From Paenibacillus vini (GTDB taxonomy: Bacteria > Bacillota > Bacilli > Paenibacillales > Paenibacillaceae), in NCBI RefSeq assembly GCF_018403325.1, contig NZ_BOSL01000015.1:92710-156709 (forward strand): DNA of 64,000 nucleotides. Reading direction: 5' to 3'. The first letter of the stretch is position 1. Each line of letters starts with the position of its first letter. This document shows, in pieces, positions 8,466 through 17,356 of the stretch. Both the position numbers and the translations under genes were made by a program. The notes beneath the pieces were generated by a model. The model saw only the letters and a list, made by a program, of their open reading frames with translations, searched no databases and was not told the origin of the DNA.

Positions 8466-9623
8466 ATGCGTATCTTGATATGGAGTTCTATATTTTCGAT
8501 AGGCGGAGGATCGAGATTGCTGGCTAATTTGGCAACGGCGATTTCAAGGCAAAATGATATCGAATTGGTCCGGATTGTTGTCCCGCCGCAAACGGAATTT
8601 GCAAATAAAATCGACTCCTCCCTTTACCCCAATATTGAAATTGTGTATTTGGAGGGAGATATTCGGCACTTTATTTACCACCCTATTGTGGAAAGTTGCC
8701 ATGTCGTCTATTATTTTTGGCCCCATGGACCGGAATTTGTCGACGTGAATAAGCCCTCTGTTATTACATTTCATGATGCAATCATTCTGGATTACGTTCC
8801 TCAGTTTGTAACCGGAGAATATATTAGAGATTATTGGATAAAGACAAAAAGTTGGCTCGAAAACTCCACAAAAGTCATCGTCTCATCTCAATACGTAAAA
8901 GCGAGGCTAATCAGCCACTTCGGCAACATATGTAATTCTGCCACAGTCATCCCTCACGCTATTTCTCCGGCAAAATACTTTGGAGCTACAGCCGTAACTC
9001 CAGAACTTGCTGCAAAACTTCCTGAAAAATACATCATTTATCCCGCAAATACTTCTCCTCATAAAAATCACTATAATCTATTCCTGGCTTATGCAAGGTT
9101 TTCGAGAAAGGAACAGATCCCACTCGTACTGTTTGGATATCTAACCGAGTTGTTGAGAAGTGAACCTCCCTATTGGCCGGATCATCCATCTTTACCGACC
9201 CTCGTCTCATTGATAAAGCGGATTGGACTGCGAATCGATAAAGATCTATTTCCACTCGGCCTGGTTAAAGATCAGGAAGTTTCTCCGCTAATTAATAATG
9301 CCTATGCGCTCATTATGCCTAGCCTTGCTGAAGGAGGGGGAAGCTATCCGATAGAAGAAGCGCTGAGTATGGGAGTCCCCGTACTTTGTTCGGATATTCC
9401 AGTCATGCGAGAGCATCTCTCCCGTAGAAGCGCAAAAGTGGCCTGGTTTCGCCCGGAATCTCCGGACTCCATCGCACATGCTCTTGAACATTTAGTTGCG
9501 AATTTCAAAGAATATAAACAATCTGCCATCGACGGGATTAACGATCCGACAGGAACCTGGGATGATATCGCAAAACAGTACATCTCCACATTTCGCTCTG
9601 CATATTTGGATTATTGGACTTAA
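8466..9623 (+). CDS. family 4 glycosyltransferase
   Basis: A 385-residue GT-B protein. The N-terminus (MRILIWSSIFSIGGGSRLLAN) has the Gly-rich acceptor loop, YPANTSPHKNHYNLFLAY (about 197) is the usual opening of the C-terminal donor domain, and MPSLAEGGGSYPIEEALSMG (about 284) holds the two Glu of the GT4 motif. AGGGAG lies before the ATG and only 15 bases separate it from the preceding glycosyltransferase gene, so the two are one unit closed by the terminator at 9631-9690. The sugar is unknown. Confidence 0.9.
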   Translation: MRILIWSSIFSIGGGSRLLANLATAISRQNDIELVRIVVPPQTEFANKIDSSLYPNIEIVYLEGDIRHFIYHPIVESCHVVYYFWPHGPEFVDVNKPSVITFHDAIILDYVPQFVTGEYIRDYWIKTKSWLENSTKVIVSSQYVKARLISHFGNICNSATVIPHAISPAKYFGATAVTPELAAKLPEKYIIYPANTSPHKNHYNLFLAYARFSRKEQIPLVLFGYLTELLRSEPPYWPDHPSLPTLVSLIKRIGLRIDKDLFPLGLVKDQEVSPLINNAYALIMPSLAEGGGSYPIEEALSMGVPVLCSDIPVMREHLSRRSAKVAWFRPESPDSIAHALEHLVANFKEYKQSAIDGINDPTGTWDDIAKQYISTFRSAYLDYWT

Positions 9624-9630
9624 AAACGTG

Positions 9631-9690
9631 AAAAATCCGGCTTTTAGTTGCCCTTTAACCCTGAAAAGGACAATATAGCCGGCATTTTTC
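9631..9690. terminator. bidirectional terminator hairpin
   Basis: AAAAATCCGGCT and AGCCGGCATTTTT form an imperfect stem around an internal ACCCTGAAAAGG region. It has T-rich flanks on both strands and lies between convergent genes ending at 9623 and 9711. Confidence 0.7.
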
Positions 9691-9710
9691 TTTGTGAGTC
9701 AGGTTGCAGT

Positions 9711-10040
9711 TTATTTCTTTACATGGGTTATCTGAATCAAATCCAACACATTGTCAAATTTGAACTGTAGAAGCATTTCTTTTTTTATGACCTCTTGCAA
9801 TGTTTTTCTCACACTTTGATTGATAAGCAATAGATTGGATAAACTTATTGTTTCGGTACTTAATTTGCTCTTGGATTGTTTTAATGTGCCCAGAACAAGC
9901 TGAATCTTCTCCGCTTCAGCATTCATAATATGCGCTAATGCAAGCTCTTCAAGAGCAATAGAAGAAAGAAGCAGCGGAATCGTTTGGCCCATTGTAATCG
10001 AGATGGTTGGTATAATATTGGGGATATTAGCCTGAGTCAC
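9711..10040 (-). CDS. small helical protein, I-A-x-x-E signature (copy 3)
   Basis: A 109-residue protein starting at GTG (10040) with AGAGGTGA about eight bases upstream. It aligns end to end with the protein at 6220-6561: [39 protein letters not shown], then LLLINQSVRKTLQEVIKKEM. The segment between the blocks is Lys-Ser-rich instead of Thr-Asn-rich. Only two bases separate it from the stop codon of the GT2-TPR gene upstream, so glycosyltransferase and small protein are made from one message. In some Firmicutes a glycosyltransferase sits next to its spore-surface substrate (SgtA beside BclA3 in Clostridioides difficile), which makes an acceptor role plausible. Confidence 0.85.
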   Translation of the reverse strand: MTQANIPNIIPTISITMGQTIPLLLSSIALEELALAHIMNAEAEKIQLVLGTLKQSKSKLSTETISLSNLLLINQSVRKTLQEVIKKEMLLQFKFDNVLDLIQITHVKK

Positions 10041-10042
10041 CC

Positions 10043-11269
10043 TTATCTCACCTCTTTGTCGAGAAGTTTATTTAACGCTTCCCTTGCAGCATCTAGCGTG
10101 TCACACTGGCTGAGGGATTCTTGATAAGCATGAATAGCTTCTTCAATTTCCCCCATTTTCTCGAGGCAAAGACCTTTATAATACCATGCTTGGAAACTGC
10201 CTAATCCTCTCAGAATAAGATACTTTAAATTTTCTTCCCCCAGCTCGATGCAATGATCAAAGACCTTCAAGGCTTCCTGCACCATATCCTTATAATACAG
10301 AATGACACCCTTGTAAAATTGCAAGTCAACATAATCGGGATACAAGGCCACCGCCTTCTCGATCCCCGGCCATGCCCCTTCAAAGCTGCCTAGACTGATC
10401 AATATCGAATATTTCAATTTATACAACATCGAAGGAGGAGTATATCCTGCTAAAATAAACTCTACGATCGATTTGTTGACATGCTCGAATGCTATCTCGA
10501 ACTCATTGATCCGATAATATTCCGATCCGATGTGGTAATGAATCCAAGGGCTATGGTTGTCTTCGTCCAATTCTTTTTTTAGCATGGTGATGTTTCGTTC
10601 GTATTTTTTCTTTTCATCCACCGCTCTATTTAAGTACCCGTAATGATAAACCTTCAAGGGAATTCTTCCGATTCTCTCTAATTCCTCTTTCGTCTTTAAT
10701 ATCTCATTTGCGTTTATGGTTTCATGAATTTTATTCACGAAACGAAACCCTTTCTCTCTTCGGAATAGCCTGGAATGTTCAACATTTATTACTTTATCCG
10801 GATCAACTTCGTTCCCGTAATAATTCACTAAATGAATAAACAGAAGATCGTAATCGTCCTGATACAAAGAATCCCGAAGCTTGTAACGCTCCGCTTTATC
10901 CACCTCTTCATCCGCATCCAGCCATAGGATCCAATCCCCTGTTGCACGTTCAATCCCGTAATTTCTTGCATCCGAAAAGTTTTCGTTCCAGGAAAATTGA
11001 AGTACATCAGCGCCATAAGAGTTGCAGATCTCAATCGTACGATCCGTTGAACCTGTATCCACGATAATGATTTCATCCACTACATCCTTAACGCTATCCA
11101 GACATCGGCCAATGCAATCCTCTTCGTTTTTTACGATCATACAAAGCGACAATCGAGACAACTCTATCAAGAAACTGACCTCCTTAACCAATGACAACCG
11201 CCCTTCGCTCATGAACAGATTATGTTGATTCCCCGTTAAAAGTGACAGGAGCATTTGCATATCATCCAA
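10043..11269 (-). CDS. GT2 glycosyltransferase with C-terminal TPR repeats
   Basis: A 408-residue protein. After about 38 variable residues the GT2 domain begins at LSLCMIVKNEEDCIGRCLDS, with IIIVDTGSTDRT (about 69) and WILWLDADEEV (about 113) as nucleotide and metal motifs. From about residue 235 the sequence is helical repeats (WIHYHIGSEYYRINEFEIAF, PDYVDLQFYKGVILYYKDM, LGSFQAWYYKGLCLEKMGE), typical of TPR. This layout is common in SunS-like and other protein-modifying GT2 enzymes, where the repeats bind a polypeptide. It is translated just ahead of a small helical protein that could be its substrate. The exact start is uncertain; shorter in-frame starts would not touch the catalytic core. 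Confidence 0.88.
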   Translation of the reverse strand: MDDMQMLLSLLTGNQHNLFMSEGRLSLVKEVSFLIELSRLSLCMIVKNEEDCIGRCLDSVKDVVDEIIIVDTGSTDRTIEICNSYGADVLQFSWNENFSDARNYGIERATGDWILWLDADEEVDKAERYKLRDSLYQDDYDLLFIHLVNYYGNEVDPDKVINVEHSRLFRREKGFRFVNKIHETINANEILKTKEELERIGRIPLKVYHYGYLNRAVDEKKKYERNITMLKKELDEDNHSPWIHYHIGSEYYRINEFEIAFEHVNKSIVEFILAGYTPPSMLYKLKYSILISLGSFEGAWPGIEKAVALYPDYVDLQFYKGVILYYKDMVQEALKVFDHCIELGEENLKYLILRGLGSFQAWYYKGLCLEKMGEIEEAIHAYQESLSQCDTLDAAREALNKLLDKEVR

Positions 11270-11327
11270 GAACCAATTTCACGAATGAACCGTAAAATGA
11301 AACAACAAAGATAGAACGAGGTGTAGA

Positions 11328-14105
11328 ATGTTGACGATAACAGTCCATTGGGAAGGACCTCAGTTTGAGAACCACAGTATCGCTAACGTAAACCGAAAAT
11401 TGTGTTCGGAGCTCGCAGCAAACCCTAAACTGAACCTAAAGATCGTGAAGGCAGAAAACAATAACTCCTCCATGGAACAAGCTGATTTAACCATTAGTCA
11501 CCAGTGGCCGCCGAATTGGAATGACCCCGAGAGCAAATATTGGGTTGTTATGCAACCTTGGGAATACGGAGCCATCCCAAAACAATGGTATATTCCGATG
11601 AAATATTGGATTGATGAAGTCTGGGTATACAGTTCATACAACAAAGAATGCTATATCCGTTCGGGCATCCCGGATAACAAAATTCACGTCATCCCGTTAG
11701 GAGTTGATGGAAACGTATTTAACACAGGTTCCAAAACGCTTGATTTAGATGATGCTTCCTTCTTTCGTTTCTTATTTGTTGGAGGAACCATCGGCCGCAA
11801 AGGAATAGATACGTTATTAGGAGCTTACCTTACTGAGTTTTCAGCGGATGAGGATGTCTGCTTGGTGATCAAAGATTTTGGGTCCAATTCATTCTATAAG
11901 GGAGCCACGTTCGAAAACACGATCAAAAACATGCAGTCAAATACGGAGTATCCCAAAATTGTATATATAAACGACGAATTTACGGAAGAAGAACTAGCCG
12001 GTTTATATACAGCATGTAATTGTCTGGTACATCCCTACCGCGGAGAAGGGTTTGGACTTCCCATAGTTGAGGCGATGGCCTGCGGTGTTCCTGTCATTGT
12101 TCCTGACCGGGGGCCGAGCACAGACTTTTGTAACGAAAATACGGCTTTTTTTGTATCCAGTTCAGAAGAAGCATTACAGGAAAAAAAATTGGATGGATTA
12201 GATACCGTCGACTATCCCTGGTGGTTAAAAATTGATCTTCATGATTTGCGGAAAGTCATGAGATACGTTTATACAAATCAGAAGCTGGCTCTTGAAAAGG
12301 GACAGAATGCTAGCCAAACTGTCCTATCGTCATTTACTTGGAAACAAAGTGCTGATCGCATTGCACACCGAATACATGATTTTTCCCAGAGGAAGTTCAG
12401 TCCCAAACCGACAGATCGGGAGATTATTCAAACCGAATTGGGGTTGGGAATTCAACTTATTCATCAAAACCTATACGAAGCGGCGCTTGAAAAATTTCTA
12501 TGTGTTCTCGCCGTATACCCGGATTCGCTTGAAGCGCGATACAATACGGCAAACACTTACATTAACCAGAATCAGTATCTTGAAGCACTCCCTCACCTCC
12601 GCTTTATTTCGCAAGCCATGGACAAAGAATCGAACACCTTTCAAGCCGAAATTTGGAGCCTGATGGGGGTCTGTTATTCACAGATGCAAACCTATCAACT
12701 GGCTCTCGAAGCATTCAAGAGAGCCAATTTGTTAGATCCCTCTGTACGGCCAAGGGAAATTTTGTATCTTGATCGAAGTATCGAAACGGCGAAGTTACAG
12801 CTGGCGGAACTGTACGAAGTGCTAGGTAGCCGTTATTTGGAGATGCGCAATGAATTTCGGGCTGAGGAAATGTACACGGAAGGGCTTCAATACGCTTCCA
12901 GGCAACCGGAACTACAACAGGGATTACAGAAGGTCCGGGAACAAATTCAACGGACCAAAGAGAATATCGAACAACAAACTACTTATGAGGTTCTCTGGCA
13001 AAGTCCCGTATATAACTTGTCAGGATATGCTGAAGAATCACGATCCTTTATAATGGGGCTTCAATCTTACCCATTGAAGATTAAATTACTGGCCAGTGAC
13101 GAGCCTTTAACCCGGGAGACACCCGGTACGGACATGTACAGCTCCTTGTTAAAGTTAGAGAAGCAGCAGCTTACTACTCCCCTTATCCATTACCAGTCGA
13201 TTCCTGCACATTCATTATCACTGCCGCGGGCACCTTTATCGATCGGCAGAACGATGTTTGAAACGGATTCTTTACCCCGAAATTGGGTGGAGAATTTAAA
13301 GAAAATAACCGAGGTATGGGTTCCTTCCGAATTCAATCGCGAGTCGTTTACTGCCGCAGGATTGAATCCTGAACGAATATACGTTCTTCCCGCCTCCCTG
13401 GACGAAAACAAATATAACCCTGATAATATCCAACGATCACTTCTCCGGAATGGAGGCCCCTTCCGATTTCTATCTGTCTTCGACTGGAGTATAAGAAAAG
13501 GATGGGACATACTTTTGCGTGCCTACTTCGAGGAGTTCCGTCCGGATGAAGATGTTGTCCTGGAGTTAAAAGTGAATAAATTCCTTGAACCCGGAACTAA
13601 GATTCAAGACCAAATTGCAGCCTTGTGTAAAAAGCTCGGCGTAAAGAATCCCCCGCCAGTTCGCTTGTTGGAATCCACCATGACCGAGGAAGAGTTGATC
13701 TCCACCTATGCGGCTGCCGACTGCTTTGTTCTTCCTTCTCGCGGAGAAGGCTGGGGAAGGCCGTATATGGAAGCGATGGCCATGAAATTGCCGACAATCG
13801 GAACAAGATGGAGCGGACAACTAACATATATGAATGATAACAACAGCTATCTAATCGATATTGAAGGTGTCGTCCCTGTGAATCCGGATCTTGCTCCGTT
13901 TTATTACCACGGACAAAGATGGGCGGAACCTAGCGTTGATCATCTCAAAATTTTGATGCGCAGCGTGTTCGAGCGTAGAGATGAAGCAAGAAGGAAAGGG
14001 CAAAAAGCCAGAGCCGACTTATTCCCGAAATTCTCAATCCAATATACCGCAAAACAAATATATGAGCGCTTAGACTATTTGGTAAAATATCATTATGGTT
14101 TATAA
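11328..14105 (+). CDS. GT4-TPR-GT4 double glycosyltransferase
   Basis: A 925-residue three-part protein. Residues 1-340 form a GT-B domain with donor motif HPYRGEGFGLPIVEAMACG near 237. Residues about 365-540 are TPR-like helices (LYEAALEKFLCVLAVYPDSL, YQLALEAFKRANLLDPS). Residues about 545-925 are a second GT-B domain with SRGEGWGRPYMEAMAMK near 805. Both GT4 Glu pairs are intact, so two active sites are expected, with TPRs able to hold a protein acceptor between them. GAGGTG lies five bases before the ATG. It is transcribed divergently from the GT2-TPR gene over only 58 bases. It could add two sugars in sequence to one polypeptide. Confidence 0.9.
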   Translation: MLTITVHWEGPQFENHSIANVNRKLCSELAANPKLNLKIVKAENNNSSMEQADLTISHQWPPNWNDPESKYWVVMQPWEYGAIPKQWYIPMKYWIDEVWVYSSYNKECYIRSGIPDNKIHVIPLGVDGNVFNTGSKTLDLDDASFFRFLFVGGTIGRKGIDTLLGAYLTEFSADEDVCLVIKDFGSNSFYKGATFENTIKNMQSNTEYPKIVYINDEFTEEELAGLYTACNCLVHPYRGEGFGLPIVEAMACGVPVIVPDRGPSTDFCNENTAFFVSSSEEALQEKKLDGLDTVDYPWWLKIDLHDLRKVMRYVYTNQKLALEKGQNASQTVLSSFTWKQSADRIAHRIHDFSQRKFSPKPTDREIIQTELGLGIQLIHQNLYEAALEKFLCVLAVYPDSLEARYNTANTYINQNQYLEALPHLRFISQAMDKESNTFQAEIWSLMGVCYSQMQTYQLALEAFKRANLLDPSVRPREILYLDRSIETAKLQLAELYEVLGSRYLEMRNEFRAEEMYTEGLQYASRQPELQQGLQKVREQIQRTKENIEQQTTYEVLWQSPVYNLSGYAEESRSFIMGLQSYPLKIKLLASDEPLTRETPGTDMYSSLLKLEKQQLTTPLIHYQSIPAHSLSLPRAPLSIGRTMFETDSLPRNWVENLKKITEVWVPSEFNRESFTAAGLNPERIYVLPASLDENKYNPDNIQRSLLRNGGPFRFLSVFDWSIRKGWDILLRAYFEEFRPDEDVVLELKVNKFLEPGTKIQDQIAALCKKLGVKNPPPVRLLESTMTEEELISTYAAADCFVLPSRGEGWGRPYMEAMAMKLPTIGTRWSGQLTYMNDNNSYLIDIEGVVPVNPDLAPFYYHGQRWAEPSVDHLKILMRSVFERRDEARRKGQKARADLFPKFSIQYTAKQIYERLDYLVKYHYGL

Positions 14106-14112
14106 CTTAGAA

Positions 14113-14141
14113 TCCGTCTGAAAATGACGGGTTTTCTCTTT
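14113..14141 (+). terminator. terminator of the GT4-TPR-GT4 gene
   Basis: CCGTC / GACGG stem around TGAAAAT, followed by GTTTTCTCTTTT, just after the stop codon at 14105. Confidence 0.7.
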
Positions 14142-14145
14142 TATG

Positions 14146-14190
14146 CAAAAAAAGACTGCCCGTTGTGCCGGTGTTACGGCTTGGGCAGTC
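14146..14190 (-). terminator. terminator of the GDP-sugar operon
   Basis: Minus-strand stem GACTGCCC / GGGCAGTC enclosing a GC-rich inner loop and followed by seven T, 18 bases past the stop codon at 14208. Confidence 0.85.
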
Positions 14191-14207
14191 CTGAGAATCA
14201 AGAGATA

Positions 14208-15158
14208 TTAAACTCTTGCACGCCAGTAATTCAATAAATCCTCCATTGTTTTATGGAATGGTATTTCCGGCTTCCAACCTGTCTTTGCATTGAATTTCGA
14301 GTAATCTCCAAGCAGTATTTCAACATCCGATGGTCTCATCCGTGCCGGATCCTGTTGGATTTCGATTTGAACTTTGCTTAACGTCAATAGCAATTGAAGT
14401 ACTTCACCAATGGTATAGCACTTATTGGAGGCGATATTGTATGTTTCTCCGGGTTCTCCCTTTTCCAAGGCCAGCCAATAAGCTCGAACTACGTCACGAA
14501 CATCGGTAAAATCTCTCTTGGCCAATAAATTGCCCACATAAATAACCGGCGGCTTTTTCCCCGCTTCAATCTCTGCGATTTGTTTGGAGAAGTTGGAAGT
14601 AACAAAGTTTTCTCCTCTTCTTGGGCCTGTATGATTAAATGTCCGGGTTTGCACGACATTCAAACCGTAGCTCTTAAAGTACTGGTACCCCAAGTATTCC
14701 TGTGCTGTTTTACTTACAGCATAAGGGCTGAGCGGTCTAAGGGGATTTGTCTCCCTGATCGGCACCTCATCTTGTTCAACATGTCCGTACTCTTCACTGG
14801 AGCATGCAATTTGAATTTTGCAATCCAATTGAAAACGCCGAACCGATTCGAAAATATTAATTTGTCCGGCGACATTATTATAAATGGTATCTGTCGGCGA
14901 ATTCCACGAAGTTGGGACAAAGCTTTGAGCCGCAAGATGAAATATAAGATCAGGTCTCTCTCGATCAATTAAGGTTTCAACGGAAAACGGGTCCCTTAAC
15001 TCACACTCCACCAAATGTATATCATTCAAAATATGCTGAATATGGTCCATCCGGCTTCTTTGACGTATTGTACCCAAGACCTCTATATTATTGCTTAGTA
15101 AATATTCAGCCATATGACTACCTACGAAACCAGATATACCTGTTACCAGAGCTTTCAT
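14208..15158 (-). CDS. GDP-mannose 4,6-dehydratase (or GDP-4-keto-6-deoxymannose reductase)
   Basis: A 316-residue extended SDR. NAD motif TGISGFVG at residues 6-13, catalytic SSEEYG near 120, and SPYAVSK (Tyr-Lys pair) near 143. FNHTGPRRGENFVTSNFSKQ resembles the matching loop of GDP-mannose dehydratases. The start at 15158 has AAGGAGGA ten bases upstream. The short length and SSEEYG also fit Rmd-type reductases, and the two groups are hard to tell apart by eye. The operon also encodes the GDP-mannose-making enzyme and a perosamine-synthase-like aminotransferase but no other dehydratase, so dehydratase activity (GDP-mannose to GDP-4-keto-6-deoxymannose) is favoured. It is last in its operon. 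Confidence 0.85.
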   Translation of the reverse strand: MKALVTGISGFVGSHMAEYLLSNNIEVLGTIRQRSRMDHIQHILNDIHLVECELRDPFSVETLIDRERPDLIFHLAAQSFVPTSWNSPTDTIYNNVAGQINIFESVRRFQLDCKIQIACSSEEYGHVEQDEVPIRETNPLRPLSPYAVSKTAQEYLGYQYFKSYGLNVVQTRTFNHTGPRRGENFVTSNFSKQIAEIEAGKKPPVIYVGNLLAKRDFTDVRDVVRAYWLALEKGEPGETYNIASNKCYTIGEVLQLLLTLSKVQIEIQQDPARMRPSDVEILLGDYSKFNAKTGWKPEIPFHKTMEDLLNYWRARV

Positions 15159-15162
15159 CAGG

Positions 15163-16191
15163 TCAATTTCCTCCTTCATCTTTTGAAAAAGTTCTAAGCG
15201 CATCCTTGATTTTTTGCTCATCGGCTTTGCGGCAAACGAGCAGTCCATCTTTTGTGGATACGACGATGATTTCCTCCAGACCTATCACAACTGCTTTTTG
15301 TTGTTCTGAATATATAATGTTGTTGTGGGAGGAAATGGAACTTACATTCCCGAGAATAATGTTCCCGTTCCGATCCGCAGGATGAACACGCTCCATGGAT
15401 GTCCAGGAACCTATATCATCCCACGCAAAATCAACCGGGATATTGTAGATGTGCTCGGCCTTTTCCAAGATGGCGTAATCTACGGAAATCCTTTCTAATT
15501 TGGGGTACACATTCTCCAGATCATCCATATTGTCGGACAATTTATTCCACATATAGGGCTGAAATTGTTTCATATTGTCGGCAATGGTCGAGGGTTTCCA
15601 AATAAATATGCCGGTGTTCCAATAATAGTTTTTTTGATTAAACAATTGCTGGGCTCGGTCATGAGAGGGCTTTTCAATAAATCTTTTAACCGGATAAACA
15701 TTACCGCACAATGCCTCTGAGGACGTCTCGATATATCCGTATCCCGTTTCAGGTCGAGTCGGGACTACTCCAAGCGTAAGGATGGACGAGGATGTTGCAG
15801 CTGTTTCAGCCGCTTCGATTAAAGCCCTTTTCAACGCTTTCCCATCCGGGATATAGTGATCGGATGGGGTAGTCACCAAGACGTCATCCATCCCCTTACT
15901 CAGAAAGTGGAGAGCCGACAGAGCGATGCAAGGACCCGTATCTCTTTGATCCGGCTCGATAATAAGTTGTTCTTGCTTTAGTTCAGGAAGTTGTTCAAGA
16001 ATAAGCGGGGAATACAATCGGGTAGTTAAAATAAATATATCCTCTTTCGGAAGCCATTCGCGAAATTGCCAATACGTCTGTTGGATCATTGTATATTCAG
16101 AAGTCAAAGATAGAAATTGTTTCGGTTTTTCTTCTATACTTCGCGGCCAAAACCGCGTACCTTTCCCTCCTGCCATGATTACGATTTTCAA
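15163..16191 (-). CDS. mannose-1-phosphate guanylyltransferase
   Basis: Nucleotidyltransferase of 342 residues that makes GDP-mannose from GTP and mannose-1-phosphate. The signature IMAGGKGTRFWPRS is at the N-terminus, VTTPSDHYI carries the metal Asp, VKRFIEKP near 182 is the sugar-phosphate loop, and FAWDDIGSW lies near 260. No ATG precedes the signature without running into the upstream gene, so the TTG at 16191 with GGAG eleven bases upstream is chosen. It is ManC-type without the C-terminal isomerase domain of bifunctional enzymes. It is third in the operon, four bases before the dehydratase. No phosphomannomutase gene is present in the window. Confidence 0.9.
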   Translation of the reverse strand: MKIVIMAGGKGTRFWPRSIEEKPKQFLSLTSEYTMIQQTYWQFREWLPKEDIFILTTRLYSPLILEQLPELKQEQLIIEPDQRDTGPCIALSALHFLSKGMDDVLVTTPSDHYIPDGKALKRALIEAAETAATSSSILTLGVVPTRPETGYGYIETSSEALCGNVYPVKRFIEKPSHDRAQQLFNQKNYYWNTGIFIWKPSTIADNMKQFQPYMWNKLSDNMDDLENVYPKLERISVDYAILEKAEHIYNIPVDFAWDDIGSWTSMERVHPADRNGNIILGNVSSISSHNNIIYSEQQKAVVIGLEEIIVVSTKDGLLVCRKADEQKIKDALRTFSKDEGGN

Positions 16192-16228
16192 TTCATAGTC
16201 AACTCCATTTCTGAACAATCGGAGAATA

Positions 16229-17356
16229 CTAAACTTGGTGAATCGCGTCCATCGCCTCCGATATGCTGGAACTGATATATGCAATATCTTCTTGACTCAA
16301 TCCCCCATGTGTTGGAAGATTTATCCCCTGAGCCGCTATTTCATTGGAGACTGGAAATTCCGAAGGGGGCTGCAAGTCATCATAGGGTGGTAAAACATGC
16401 ATCGGATAAAAGAAGGGGCGCGTCTCGATTCCTTTCTTACGAAGCGTCAACATAAGTTCATCCCGTTTCTGTTCACCACCGTTTTTCAAAACGATGCTGT
16501 ACATCCAAAACACATTGAACGCCCATTCCTTTTCGATTGGTAAAACAAGTCTTTCTTCATCTTTCAGGTGCTGGTGGTACTGGGCCGCCACGGACCGTCT
16601 CCGATCCACATGCCAATCAATATTTTCAAGCTGGGCCAGCCCGATGGCCGCCTGAATATTGGTCATCCGGTAGTTATAACCGACAATCGTGTGCCAATAC
16701 TTGCGGTTTGGATCAATTCCTTGTCCCCTCAACAGCCGTACCTTTTCGGCAAGTGAATCGTCGTTCGTGGTCACCATCCCGCCCTCACCTGTCGTTATGA
16801 TTTTATTTCCGAACAGGCTGAAGGTAGCACTGTGACCAAGCGACCCAACCTTGCTCCCCCGGTAATGCGCTCCCATCGCCTCGGCAGCATCCTCAATGAC
16901 AAATAACCCGTATTTCTCAGCGAGCTCCATAACTGGCTGCATATCAACAGGATGACCATACAGATGAACGACGATGATTCCTTTTGTACGCGGGGTAATC
17001 TTCTGTTCGATCAAGGCAGGGTTGATATTCCAGGTATCCGCCTCACAGTCGATAAACACAGGTTTCGCCCCGCAATAGCTTACTGCGTTTGCAGTTGCAA
17101 TGAACGTAAGTGATGGGATAATCACTTCACAGTCTTGGGTAACCCCATGGGCCAATAAGGCGGCATGAAGGGCGGTAGTTCCGTTACTAATAGCAATGGC
17201 GTGCTTTGTTTGGCAATAGCGGGCAAACTGCTCTTCGAATAATTGAATATATTTTCCGTTGGAGGAAATCCAGGTTGTATCAAGGCAATCCATCACATAT
17301 TTCTTTTCGTTACCATTCAGGATTGGAGCGGCGATGGGGTAAAACTTATCGTTCAT
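16229..17356 (-). CDS. DegT-family aminotransferase, GDP-perosamine synthase-like
   Basis: PLP aminotransferase of 375 residues. ISNGTTALHAALLAHG binds the cofactor phosphate, VIEDAAEAMGAHYRG holds the Asp near the PLP ring, and FSLFGNKIITTGEGGMV contains the Schiff-base Lys. The C-terminal RPFFYPMHVLPPY is typical of perosamine synthases, which aminate C4 of GDP-4-keto-6-deoxymannose. The ATG at 17356 follows AGGAGGGG. It overlaps the acyltransferase upstream by eleven bases. Together with the GDP-mannose and dehydratase genes this gives a near-complete GDP-perosamine pathway. The sugar is inferred from context; other 4-amino sugars remain possible. Confidence 0.88.
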   Translation of the reverse strand: MNDKFYPIAAPILNGNEKKYVMDCLDTTWISSNGKYIQLFEEQFARYCQTKHAIAISNGTTALHAALLAHGVTQDCEVIIPSLTFIATANAVSYCGAKPVFIDCEADTWNINPALIEQKITPRTKGIIVVHLYGHPVDMQPVMELAEKYGLFVIEDAAEAMGAHYRGSKVGSLGHSATFSLFGNKIITTGEGGMVTTNDDSLAEKVRLLRGQGIDPNRKYWHTIVGYNYRMTNIQAAIGLAQLENIDWHVDRRRSVAAQYHQHLKDEERLVLPIEKEWAFNVFWMYSIVLKNGGEQKRDELMLTLRKKGIETRPFFYPMHVLPPYDDLQPPSEFPVSNEIAAQGINLPTHGGLSQEDIAYISSSISEAMDAIHQV

